In this document: positions 44,787 through 53,236 of the stretch, piece by piece
Position numbering within the stretch: the stretch's first letter is position 1
Layout of the letters: every line of letters begins with the position of its first letter
From: CALKZN01 sp050633785
Lineage (GTDB): Bacteria; Pseudomonadota; Gammaproteobacteria; Arenicellales; Arenicellaceae
Assembly: GCA_050633785.1 (NCBI GenBank)
Contig: JBOEHE010000033.1
Coordinates: 62,001 to 126,000 of the forward strand
Reading direction: 5' to 3'
Length of the DNA stretch: 64,000 bases
The notes under the pieces: model-generated
What the model was told of the DNA's origin: nothing
Databases searched by the model: none
Seen by the model: only the letters and a program-made list of their open reading frames with translations
Position numbers and translations under genes: made by a program

Positions 44787-45911
44787 CTATTCACTAAAGG
44801 TTGTTAATGTCATAGTTTCATTATGTAAATCACAGCGCCCTTCCAAATAAGGTGATAATTCACCGTAAGAGTAAAAACCGATTTGTCGAATTCCTGCAGG
44901 TAACTCATTCAACACGGCATCCAGTTCCTCTTCAGTATCCTCCCCCATTACCATTCGTCGCCCTGTACAGCTGATCGCAACACACAGCTCATCACCGTCA
45001 CAACGACCTTTTATTGCCGACGCTGCCGATGCAGCACCATCAATTAGCTGGTCAACACTGGCTTGCATTAATCGCGCGGTGTAACCTTGTGGTACATCCC
45101 CGGCAAACGTCATTGATTGTTCATGTTCATCAATATCAAGAACGGTTCGAACCAGACATTTGTCTTCGCCAGGCTTATATAATTCCAATGGAAAGCGTAA
45201 AGCGATTGCAGGTAACTGTTCGGCCAGATCACCGAGGTATTCTTTATATAATGCCAGAAAAGGTTTGTTATCCAATTCATACAAAACATTACCTGCGGAT
45301 CTTGTTACCAATCGATCAGGGCCAAAAGTCTGCCAGCCTCCATTAGAAGCATGATTAACCTTTAGCCCTCCATATAGAGCGACCATAGAGATAACGCCTG
45401 GGCGAGGCTTGTCATTCTCATCAATAACCCAGGTTGATTCAAAACGATGCTGGTCTGCTGCCATGCCGCCCGTCACAGCGACGCCTTCAGATAGACCTTG
45501 ATTGATACCTGCTACCATTTCAGCCCCATTAATTTGCAAACCATCACTCAAAACAAAACATGCTTTTAGCTCTGATTGGGATATTTTCTTAGTCAGGGCC
45601 AACCCAGCCTGATAAGAGTCTGGGTAGTCCTGAATATCAACTGACGCATATTGCACACAGACATGATCAAACTCAACGACCGAAATAATTAACGTATCAT
45701 CATACAATTGGTCATCAAGAATTTCTCCAGACGACGAACAACCCGCAATGACTGCATTGGGATAATTCTGCCTCAATGTGTGGAAAACCCGTTGATCACT
45801 TTCATATTTATAACCGCCAAAAATCAAAATCCAGATAGAGTCAGAACTGACTTTCGGTAACTCACAGGAAAAACCTGCGTCATGTGTGTACTTTAAAAAA
45901 TGTGTTTTCAT
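44787..45911 (-). CDS. FIST-domain sensory protein
   Basis: 374 residues without signal or membrane segment. The FIST N domain (about 20-215) includes GCSSSGEI and VAVTGGMAADQ, and the FIST C domain (about 225-360) ends with the GFYSYGEL pattern. FIST proteins are thought to bind small ligands, perhaps amino acids, and are usually linked to kinases or methyl-accepting proteins. This gene leads the FIST-kinase-kinase unit in the EPS region. Confidence 0.88.
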   Translation of the reverse strand: MKTHFLKYTHDAGFSCELPKVSSDSIWILIFGGYKYESDQRVFHTLRQNYPNAVIAGCSSSGEILDDQLYDDTLIISVVEFDHVCVQYASVDIQDYPDSYQAGLALTKKISQSELKACFVLSDGLQINGAEMVAGINQGLSEGVAVTGGMAADQHRFESTWVIDENDKPRPGVISMVALYGGLKVNHASNGGWQTFGPDRLVTRSAGNVLYELDNKPFLALYKEYLGDLAEQLPAIALRFPLELYKPGEDKCLVRTVLDIDEHEQSMTFAGDVPQGYTARLMQASVDQLIDGAASAASAIKGRCDGDELCVAISCTGRRMVMGEDTEEELDAVLNELPAGIRQIGFYSYGELSPYLEGRCDLHNETMTLTTFSE

Positions 45912-45938
45912 TGCCTCAAGTGTAATCTCAGTTAAAGG

Positions 45939-45962
45939 TTAGCAGATTTTCAAACATTCGCT
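45939..45962 (-). promoter_or_regulatory. Shared upstream motif, copy 2 (FIST operon)
   Basis: Minus-strand AGCGAATGTTTGAAAATCTGCTAA, 28 bp upstream of the FIST start. It is identical to copy 1 at 41319 over a 16-bp core plus AGCGAA. This supports a common promoter or operator for the FIST unit and the receiver gene. Confidence 0.5.
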
Positions 45963-45974
45963 TTGAAACCATAT

Positions 45975-47003
45975 TCATGCAATATCTGAACGCATTGCGT
46001 TGTAAGCTGCATGCGCATTCATGCGGGAATTCCAAACAATGGCCTGTGCTTCAATTCGCTGATACCACTGTTGTGGCAGGACATTGATTGCCAACGCTGC
46101 CAAAGCCGTTGCCAGACCACGTGCCGGTTCCCGAAGAATAATGCCAGGGGCAGTTGCAAATGCTTTGAAACACCACTTTAATGCAGTCCGTGCATCATTA
46201 GAGCGAATAGCTCGACGGGACAGATATCGATACTGAAAAGCACGAGCTGTGGCGCCATAACGCTTGGTCAGCTCCGGGGCATACTGGCACATCTTTTGAA
46301 AAGCCACTTCCCAAGAGGCCAACTGCTTGTCGATATTGGCAGACAAACCACTATCATTTACCCGATACAAGGTTAATGGCTGCTCAATACCTCGAAACTC
46401 CCACTGGGTGGTAGTGGCAATTCTTACCCAACACTCAATATCCTCAGACTGTCGCAAACTGGAGTCAAAGTAGTTTGAATTACCATGTTCATCACGAAAG
46501 CGGATCTGGTCAAAAACCTGTTTACGAATCACTGGTGAAGAACCATTGCCAACCGGGTTGCGCATAAGAACATCGGCTGGAGTAACTCCTTGCGTTTTAG
46601 GGGTTTGACAAACGCCCAGAGGCCGACCAGCATCATCAATGAATTCAGACGCACTGTAAGAAACACCCACTTCGGGGTGCTCCATTAACAGATCAACATG
46701 TTGCTGCAACTTATCTTCAGTCCAAAGATCATCTGAGTCCAGAAAAGCAATAATATTGTAACAAGCAGCGGCAATCCCAGTGTTACGTGCTGCCGCCAAT
46801 CCCTGATTATCCTGACGTATCAAGCGAATCCTCGAATCGTGTAATGCAATGAACTGACACTGCAAATTACTGCCATCGGTAGAGCCGTCATCAACAAGAA
46901 TCAACTCAAAGTCTTTATATGTTTGGTCCAGAACGGATGCGATAGCCAGACCCAAAGTGTCTTGAACATTGTAGACTGGCATGATGATAGAAACCTTATT
47001 CAT
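45975..47003 (-). CDS. GT2-family glycosyltransferase (EPS)
   Basis: 342 residues. GT-A fold with VSIIMPVYNVQDTLGLA at the N-terminus, VDDGSTDGS and the DXD-type FLDSDD (about 90-95). The last 90 residues are helical and hold no clear membrane segment. It adds one sugar to the lipid-linked EPS repeat unit on the cytoplasmic face. It is a paralogue of the adjacent GT2 gene. Last gene of the minus-strand EPS unit. Confidence 0.9.
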   Translation of the reverse strand: MNKVSIIMPVYNVQDTLGLAIASVLDQTYKDFELILVDDGSTDGSNLQCQFIALHDSRIRLIRQDNQGLAAARNTGIAAACYNIIAFLDSDDLWTEDKLQQHVDLLMEHPEVGVSYSASEFIDDAGRPLGVCQTPKTQGVTPADVLMRNPVGNGSSPVIRKQVFDQIRFRDEHGNSNYFDSSLRQSEDIECWVRIATTTQWEFRGIEQPLTLYRVNDSGLSANIDKQLASWEVAFQKMCQYAPELTKRYGATARAFQYRYLSRRAIRSNDARTALKWCFKAFATAPGIILREPARGLATALAALAINVLPQQWYQRIEAQAIVWNSRMNAHAAYNAMRSDIA

Positions 47004-47043
47004 AATTTACCTCTTTTATTATTCGTATTATGGTGAGTAAGTT

Positions 47044-48063
47044 TTATTTTGACTGTACGGTTGTCAGCATGTGCATTTTGTTATCTAAGGCATTATTGAC
47101 CCAACGCATGAGATGCTCCCCTAAGCTTCTGGGAAGCAAACACCGAAACAGGCTCAAGCCAACAACAGGAACGGTTCGCAGTGGTTCGCGCAAGAAAATA
47201 GAGCGGTCATGTCGAAATGACTGCCAGCAGAAATAGCAACCCAAAGCAGGGTCAGCATTGACTCGCAGGCTCCTTCTGGCCAGATATCGACAATACAGAG
47301 CCTTGGCCTGATCCAATTCGGCTGCCACAAACTCAGCATCATAGCTTTTGACACTGTCGACCATTTGCAACCAACCTTTATACATCTGCATCAAGTCTGA
47401 AGACAGTCCATCAATGCTGATATGATAATCAGTCAACACGGACTCCATACCCACCACTCGATTTTGTGTCTGGCTGAGTACTCGCACGATAAACTCCTGA
47501 TCTTCGGCAAATGACATCTGCTCATTAAACCCGCCGACTTGATCAAAAACACGGCGGCTTACCACTAAATTAGATGTGGTTGTGGTCGGGTTCTCGGCAA
47601 AAACACTACGCAGTGATTGCTCGCCAACGGGCAATGAGGAAATAGTTGACGTCGCTTTTTTTTGTTCTTCGTCAAGTGCCGAATTGAACAAACGTACTCT
47701 GGCAAAACTAATTCCAACATCAGGATTGTCCTGCATAAAAGCAACATGTTCAGTCAATTTATCGCAATCCCAGCGATCGTCTGCATCTAGAAAAGCGATA
47801 TATTGCGCCGTGGACTCTTGCACACCCCGGTTACGAGCAGCAGAGACTCCTGAATTTTTCTGAGAAATAATATGTAAAACAATATTACGTTCATTCAAAA
47901 GCTCCCTCATTTCCCAGACTTTCATTATCGAAGAGTCAGTTGACCCATCATCAACAACAATCACATCAAAGTCGCTATATGTTTGATCCATAACGGATTT
48001 CAAGGTTGCTTCAATGCTGTCTTGAGCATTGAAGCAGGGAATGATGACACTAATTTTACTCAT
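47044..48063 (-). CDS. GT2-family glycosyltransferase (EPS), second copy
   Basis: 339 residues. The N-terminus VIIPCFNAQDSI, VDDGSTDSS and FLDADDRW correspond to those of its neighbour, suggesting old duplication. The start overlaps the stop of the flippase gene (ATGA). It should transfer a further sugar to the EPS precursor; donor and linkage are not predictable. Confidence 0.9.
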   Translation of the reverse strand: MSKISVIIPCFNAQDSIEATLKSVMDQTYSDFDVIVVDDGSTDSSIMKVWEMRELLNERNIVLHIISQKNSGVSAARNRGVQESTAQYIAFLDADDRWDCDKLTEHVAFMQDNPDVGISFARVRLFNSALDEEQKKATSTISSLPVGEQSLRSVFAENPTTTTSNLVVSRRVFDQVGGFNEQMSFAEDQEFIVRVLSQTQNRVVGMESVLTDYHISIDGLSSDLMQMYKGWLQMVDSVKSYDAEFVAAELDQAKALYCRYLARRSLRVNADPALGCYFCWQSFRHDRSIFLREPLRTVPVVGLSLFRCLLPRSLGEHLMRWVNNALDNKMHMLTTVQSK

Positions 48064-49406
48064 GAGGTAGCTCCTGTAATTTTATTATTTTTTGTGATGA
48101 GACCAGGTTCCATGTCCAGCTCAGAATCAATAAATCCTGAGTGATTAATCAATAGATAGGCGACGATAAAGAAAGTAATTTGAACCAGTAAAGTGGCTAT
48201 TGCTACTGCCTGGATATCAAACTGACAACCTATACCGAGCGCTCCCATATACACAACGGCGAATACCGTGCTCAGCATCAAGTCAAAACGGGTTTTATTG
48301 TGTGCTCGCAATACCTGCGTACCCACTTCAATCAGTCCGTGAAAGATCACTGCCATACACAATACCATCAAAACAGGAACAGCAAACTGCCAGTGTTGAC
48401 CAAATACAACCGGTACATACCAAGGCGCTAAAGCCAGTTGCAACAGAATGATAGGAACGATAAACAAAACAAACTTGCCAAGACTTTGTTTATAACGTTT
48501 TCTCAGCATGCTTTTACCATCTTGCACTGCTTTGATTTTGCTTTGTTGTTGGCGTTGCTCATGTAGCTTCTGCTGACATAAGTGCGGCATAATTAATGTG
48601 TTGAACGCACCAATCAATGCCAGACTCAAACCTGAACCTGCATTGACAGCAAAAAAGTAAATACCTACAGCTTCAACACCCAGCACTGCACCGATGAATA
48701 AACGATCGATGCTACCGCGTACTACCTTCAGCACCTCAACCAACAACACATCACGTGAAAACTGCCAGACCTCCGCAAACGGCATGAAAACTGCCTTTGG
48801 TTCAAAATGCCATTGTTCTGCTTTTCGGTAACAATACACCCACAATGGCGCAACCAGAACTTTGGGAATAATAACAGACCAGACACCACATCCTGCCAAC
48901 GCCAGAACCGCAGTTAATATATTGTCTGCTCCTACCTGAGCACCGTATATAGATGCGGTCAACTTCATATCTTGGCGCCGTTGTACACGATAAACATGCA
49001 CCATGGCCAGAGGGTAAATGCAATAAACCAAGGCCAGAACAGTCAACATTGCCTGCAAGGGAGGATAAGAAAAATACAGAGCAAGTGGCTTAGCTATTAG
49101 TACCTGTAATACGGCCAGAGCAATTGAGATAACCCAGTTAATTCGGTAAACACCCTGGCACGTTCTATCTAACTGTTCCGGTTCAGCCTGAATCACTTTA
49201 ATACCGATACCATTTCGACTGGCAACTCGCACTAACTCATCACTGGCCAGCACAATCGCCGCGACACCAAATTCATAAGGACCAAGGGTTCGAGATAGCA
49301 CGACTGCCGTCAGCAGCCGTGTTACTCGAGCCACACCCTCACCTGCCAGTAACCAGACCAAGCGCTGTAGCAATAATGGCATTTTATGTACTGCGAGATT
49401 AAGCAT
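48060..49406 (-). CDS. Wzx-like polysaccharide flippase (MOP superfamily)
   Basis: 448 residues from the ATG at 49404-49406, which overlaps the pyruvyltransferase stop by 8 bp. An ATG four codons earlier is also possible. About 12-14 membrane segments are present, and the N-terminal LAGEGVARVTRLL...SRTLGPYEFG is typical of RfbX/Wzx flippases. It moves the undecaprenyl-linked repeat unit to the periplasm for the Wzy-like polymerase. A basic cytoplasmic loop is at about 280-305. Confidence 0.88.
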   Translation of the reverse strand: MLNLAVHKMPLLLQRLVWLLAGEGVARVTRLLTAVVLSRTLGPYEFGVAAIVLASDELVRVASRNGIGIKVIQAEPEQLDRTCQGVYRINWVISIALAVLQVLIAKPLALYFSYPPLQAMLTVLALVYCIYPLAMVHVYRVQRRQDMKLTASIYGAQVGADNILTAVLALAGCGVWSVIIPKVLVAPLWVYCYRKAEQWHFEPKAVFMPFAEVWQFSRDVLLVEVLKVVRGSIDRLFIGAVLGVEAVGIYFFAVNAGSGLSLALIGAFNTLIMPHLCQQKLHEQRQQQSKIKAVQDGKSMLRKRYKQSLGKFVLFIVPIILLQLALAPWYVPVVFGQHWQFAVPVLMVLCMAVIFHGLIEVGTQVLRAHNKTRFDLMLSTVFAVVYMGALGIGCQFDIQAVAIATLLVQITFFIVAYLLINHSGFIDSELDMEPGLITKNNKITGATS

Positions 49407-50535
49407 CACACAATCCATTCAATATATCGTTTGTTGACTGATAAGCGGTTGCCACAGCCATGGCTTGTTCAAAGTCAGCTCTGACCTGCTGTGCAACGGA
49501 CAAATTATCAAAGGTCATCCCTGAAGTTTCGATAACCAATTCAATATGTTTTTCTGCATCAAAGTCTGCAATCGCCATCCCTGGCACCAATAAACGGTTA
49601 CACAAATCTTCACCTTTGTTCGAATAATACAGATTGAACGGCATCTTACCCGCTGCTAGCCGAAATATAGAAGTATGGTAACGGATGCCGATAACCAACT
49701 CTGCCATGGCAGTAACCGCCATGGCGAATTGCCATGGCACCAAATCAGGTGCCAATGCAAAAGGATCAATAACTTTAATTGGAGTACGTTGACCTATATG
49801 CTCAATCATGGCGGCATCACCATCTTTGTGATCAACCTTGGCATGATGCATGAATGTCGGAACATATCCGCTTTGGGACAGCTTCTGACAGCAAATGACT
49901 AACTGCTCAATACAACGGTCAGTATCGTATGCATACATAGCATCAAAGGGCCGTAACGACAGCAAAGCAGTTTCTTTAAAGTCAACATTTGCAGCCATAA
50001 TGCCTCGGACCTGTTCCAGCAACGATTCAGAGGGGCTTTGCGACAGTACTGCATCATAAGATAATTTGGCATTAACGCCAGCTTGAGATAAACGCTGATA
50101 GGACTCTACATCTCTCACTGTCACAGAAGCGACGTTGCGTAAAACCTTTGCCAGACAGTAAAAACTGATGCCGTGACATGATCTTGGTATTGATTGACCA
50201 AATAAAGCCGTGGCTGAGGGGCACATCATCAATTGGTATAAATTAGACAAAAATGTCTTTGTAATTAATTTCTGACGGGCATTGTTAAAAATATCCCCTC
50301 CGACACTTAAACGGGCATCCATAGACAGATAAGGGTTATGTGCCACAGCTGTACAGCCCACTTGCTGGTTATTAGTTCCAACATCGAATTGGTTTGCAGG
50401 CCAATACACAGCAAAACTTTCAGCCATGTCTATCAAAGAAGCATAAATCGCAGCATCTCCAATGTTATTGCAAGAATAAACATTGCTGAGTTCGAGCGTT
50501 TGGATGACTTGCGTTTTATCGTTATTGGTATTCAT
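49399..50535 (-). CDS. Polysaccharide pyruvyltransferase-family protein
   Basis: 378 residues. NIGDAAIYASLI near the N-terminus and GIRYHTSIFRLAAG at about 295-308 match the PS_pyruv_trans (WcaK/CsaB) family, which transfers pyruvyl from phosphoenolpyruvate to sugars, forming ketals. This predicts an acidic, pyruvylated EPS. It leads the minus-strand unit with the flippase and two GT2 genes, and a sigma-54 promoter is 58 bp upstream. Confidence 0.85.
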   Translation of the reverse strand: MNTNNDKTQVIQTLELSNVYSCNNIGDAAIYASLIDMAESFAVYWPANQFDVGTNNQQVGCTAVAHNPYLSMDARLSVGGDIFNNARQKLITKTFLSNLYQLMMCPSATALFGQSIPRSCHGISFYCLAKVLRNVASVTVRDVESYQRLSQAGVNAKLSYDAVLSQSPSESLLEQVRGIMAANVDFKETALLSLRPFDAMYAYDTDRCIEQLVICCQKLSQSGYVPTFMHHAKVDHKDGDAAMIEHIGQRTPIKVIDPFALAPDLVPWQFAMAVTAMAELVIGIRYHTSIFRLAAGKMPFNLYYSNKGEDLCNRLLVPGMAIADFDAEKHIELVIETSGMTFDNLSVAQQVRADFEQAMAVATAYQSTNDILNGLCDA

Positions 50536-50592
50536 GGCTTATTTATTATTGTTGTATTGAATAAAGAATTTTTTCGTGTTCACAATCAATAA

Positions 50593-50608
50593 TGCATATG
50601 TCGTGCCA
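50593..50608 (-). promoter_or_regulatory. Sigma-54 promoter of the pyruvyltransferase-flippase-GT2 unit
   Basis: On the minus strand TGGCACGACATATGCA: TGGCACG and TGCA with GG and GC 10 bases apart, 58 bp upstream of the start. It is divergent from the sigma-54 promoter at 50786. Confidence 0.72.
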
Positions 50609-50672
50609 ACTCATAAGATTGGCCATATAAAAGGCTTCCAGAACTTATTGAGCCATTAATCAGGGATTTTTT

Positions 50673-50685
50673 TGCATTTTGCAAC
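50673..50685. promoter_or_regulatory. Palindrome between divergent EPS sigma-54 promoters
   Basis: TTGCA-TTT-TGCAA is a perfect palindrome 65 bp from the minus-strand promoter and about 100 bp from the plus-strand one. Close by are two direct GCGCA repeats (50687 region). It could be a shared enhancer for the NtrC-family activator. The region 50536-50836 holds no gene. Confidence 0.35.
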
Positions 50686-50785
50686 GCGCATTGAAAATCA
50701 AAGCGCAACCATCAACTACTAAGTCTTATCCATAGAAAGAACCGCAAAGAGAGTAACTGTTTGTTTTGTCTGGAAATAATAAAAG

Positions 50786-50801
50786 TGGCACAACTTATGC
50801 A
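50786..50801 (+). promoter_or_regulatory. Sigma-54 promoter of the WecG-PGT unit
   Basis: TGGCACAACTTATGCA, GG and GC 10 bases apart, lies 36 bp upstream of the GTG start, giving a short leader of about 25 nt. It is divergent from the promoter at 50593. Confidence 0.7.
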
Positions 50802-50836
50802 GGTGAAACAGGAAAATAATAAGAAAGGTAACAACA

Positions 50837-51631
50837 GTGACTCTACAACAAACCTCAGCACCAATCCCCAGGTTGCCCAAACCAGACTCAAATAAACGCC
50901 CCACTATATTTGGCATTCCTGTCTACAATGAAAGTTTGCAGCAAGCGGTTAACTGGATTGTCAAATCAGCCCAGAACAAACAGCCAGTAACGGCACAATT
51001 CGTTAATGCTGATTGCCTAAATAAAGCGTATAACAACAATCACTATCGACGTGTTCTACAACGTGCCGATCATATTTTCTCTGACGGCTCTGGCGTACAA
51101 CTGGCCTGTAGAATTATGCATAGACTCAAGCAGGAAAACGTTAATGGCACAGATCTTTTCCCCTTGCTTTGCAAAGAATCTCAACGACATAACTTACGCA
51201 TATTTTTGTTGGGTGCCCGACCTAACCTGGCCAGAAAAGTGAAAGCAAACATGCAAAGAAGGTACCCCGGAGTCAATATAGTAGGCGTACACAACGGTTA
51301 CTTTGACGACGACGACACTGACGAAGTTATCAAAAAGATAAATTTATCCGATGCCGATATTCTGTTAGTTGCGTTTGGAGCGCCGTTACAGGAATTATGG
51401 ATTGACAAACACCGTCAGAAAATTGCCCCAGCTGTATGCATTGGTGTAGGCGGTTTATTTGATTTTTATTCAGGACGCATTTCCAGAGCACCTCAATGGC
51501 TGCGTCGTATTGGCTGCGAATGGCTCTGGCGTCTCAAGAATGAACCTCAACGTCTCTGGAAGCGCTATTTAATTGGTAATATTGTCTTCGTTTTTCGAGT
51601 TATGAAACAATCTATGGGAACCCAATCATGA
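50837..51631 (+). CDS. WecG/TagA/CpsF-family glycosyltransferase (EPS)
   Basis: 264 residues from a GTG start with AAAGG eight bases upstream. The conserved core FVNADCLNKAY, DGSGVQLACRI, NGTDLFP and FGAPLQELW identifies the GT26 family, which transfers N-acetylmannosamine-type residues onto a lipid-linked acceptor. A basic C-terminal segment (RLKNEPQRLWKR) likely binds the membrane. It overlaps the next gene by 4 bp. Confidence 0.9.
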   Translation: MTLQQTSAPIPRLPKPDSNKRPTIFGIPVYNESLQQAVNWIVKSAQNKQPVTAQFVNADCLNKAYNNNHYRRVLQRADHIFSDGSGVQLACRIMHRLKQENVNGTDLFPLLCKESQRHNLRIFLLGARPNLARKVKANMQRRYPGVNIVGVHNGYFDDDDTDEVIKKINLSDADILLVAFGAPLQELWIDKHRQKIAPAVCIGVGGLFDFYSGRISRAPQWLRRIGCEWLWRLKNEPQRLWKRYLIGNIVFVFRVMKQSMGTQS

Positions 51632-52371
51632 ACAAAGATTTCCAACAACTGAACCAGGGATTACCCGAATTCCTTGAGCAAGCTGAAAGCCCTGTTTCTG
51701 CAAGCAAACAAGAATTACTTCAGTTTCAAAATCAACTTTTCATTGTTTACCGTCGTGTCTACAGACACGGTCAAGCCATAGCAAAACGCAGCCTGGACAT
51801 CATTGGCTCAGCTGTGGGCCTTATTCTGCTCAGCCCACTGTTAATAGCTACTGCACTCATTATCCGGTTTGAATCCAAAGGCAACATTCTTTTCAGCCAG
51901 TACCGTGTTGGAAAAGCAGGCACAGAATTTAAAATGTGGAAGTTTCGTTCCATGTACAGCGACGCTGAACGAAGAAAAGCAGCTCTTTTAGAAGAAAATG
52001 AAATGTCTGGCGGGGTTATTTTCAAAATGAAGCAAGATCCCAGAATTACCAAGACCGGCCGTATCATACGGAAGTTTTCCATCGATGAGTTACCTCAGCT
52101 ATGGAATGTCCTATGCGGCAATATGTCTCTGGTTGGGCCAAGACCCGCTTTGGCACAGGAAGTAGCTCAGTACTCTCTACTGGACCGACAACGTTTGATC
52201 GCAAAGCCGGGAATCACCTGTTTATGGCAAGTCTCAGGCCGGTCGGATATTCCTTTTGACCAACAAGTTGAATTGGATAGACGCTACAGCTGTGAGACCT
52301 CTTTGACCACTGATTTGAAATTACTAGCCCTTACTATTCCTGCTGTTCTACGCGCAAAAGGTGCGTATTAG
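51628..52371 (+). CDS. Undecaprenyl-phosphate phosphoglycosyl transferase (short PglC/WcaJ type)
   Basis: 247 residues. One hydrophobic segment (about 57-80, SAVGLILLSPLLIATAL) precedes the bacterial sugar transferase domain: KFRSMYSDAE, FSIDELPQLWNVL, MSLVGPRPAL and the ending PGITCLWQVSGR. It starts EPS assembly by moving a sugar phosphate to undecaprenyl phosphate. The ATGA overlap with the preceding transferase indicates tight coupling. The first sugar is not certain. Confidence 0.93.
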   Translation: MNKDFQQLNQGLPEFLEQAESPVSASKQELLQFQNQLFIVYRRVYRHGQAIAKRSLDIIGSAVGLILLSPLLIATALIIRFESKGNILFSQYRVGKAGTEFKMWKFRSMYSDAERRKAALLEENEMSGGVIFKMKQDPRITKTGRIIRKFSIDELPQLWNVLCGNMSLVGPRPALAQEVAQYSLLDRQRLIAKPGITCLWQVSGRSDIPFDQQVELDRRYSCETSLTTDLKLLALTIPAVLRAKGAY

Positions 52372-52393
52372 CATTCAATAAATGAGAACTGTT

Positions 52394-53197
52394 ATGAAAA
52401 CCATCATCTTACTCAACAATGTTCAGTCGACACTTCCAAATCATTACAATAACACTGCTCGAGGCATGTTACCGATTGTGGATAAACCCCAAGCTGCTTA
52501 TCTGGTTGATTCTCTAATACAAAAAGGCATCAAAGAACTTGTCTTTGCCGTGACACAAAGAACCTATAAAAATACAATGAACTTAGGAGATGGAACATAC
52601 TGGGGAGCCACCTTTGATATTTTAGAGTGTGACAACAAACAGAAAGTTGAAACATTTTTTGATCGAAATGGCTACCAACATGAATTCTGGAATGATGATT
52701 TACTACCAGATGACAAAGGTTCTTTTATAACTCAGTCACTTTCCGAAGCATTCCAAGCACTAAGAACAGAAGCATCAGAGCTCTCAGAGACAAACACAGG
52801 CAACAACCAACAGGTTCAGTCTCTGGATAAGTACCTGCAAACTAATATGCACGTGTTGAACCATCCCAATGATTACCTTATCAGTGGCTTTTCAAATGAT
52901 AATAAAATTTTCACCAATGAAGGCAGTGACTATTCTACTGTCGATGGCGACCATGTTTTTATTGGCCAATATGCCCATATTAACCCTAAAGCCCGACTAG
53001 AGAATAATGTTATTGTTGGCAAGCATTCAATCATAGGAGCCAGCACTATTCTTAACAATACGCTGATTTTGCCTGGCACCCGAGTAGCAGCTAACTTGAA
53101 TCTGGCAAATTGCGTGGTCAGTTCAAACTGGATTTATAATACAAGGACTCAAGGCTTGGCTATGATCGATGACAAAAACTTGTTGTGTGCGGCGTAA
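52394..53197 (+). CDS. Nucleotidyltransferase-like protein with left-handed beta-helix, degenerate active site
   Basis: 267 residues from the ATG at 52394 (TGAGAA five bases upstream; an ATG four codons earlier is possible). The N-terminal part (ARGMLPIVDKPQAAYLVDSLIQKGIKELVF) aligns with sugar nucleotidyltransferases, but the GxGTRL nucleotide loop is replaced by NNVQSTLPNHYNN. The C-terminal half has hexapeptide repeats (HINPKARLENNVIVGKHSIIGAST) of a beta-helix. It probably does not make a nucleotide sugar. It may be regulatory, or use another substrate. It is last in the plus-strand EPS unit. Confidence 0.65.
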   Translation: MKTIILLNNVQSTLPNHYNNTARGMLPIVDKPQAAYLVDSLIQKGIKELVFAVTQRTYKNTMNLGDGTYWGATFDILECDNKQKVETFFDRNGYQHEFWNDDLLPDDKGSFITQSLSEAFQALRTEASELSETNTGNNQQVQSLDKYLQTNMHVLNHPNDYLISGFSNDNKIFTNEGSDYSTVDGDHVFIGQYAHINPKARLENNVIVGKHSIIGASTILNNTLILPGTRVAANLNLANCVVSSNWIYNTRTQGLAMIDDKNLLCAA

Positions 53198-53236
53198 ACC
53201 TGAAAAAGCAGTATCTTATGCAGTTAAAGAATTTGA

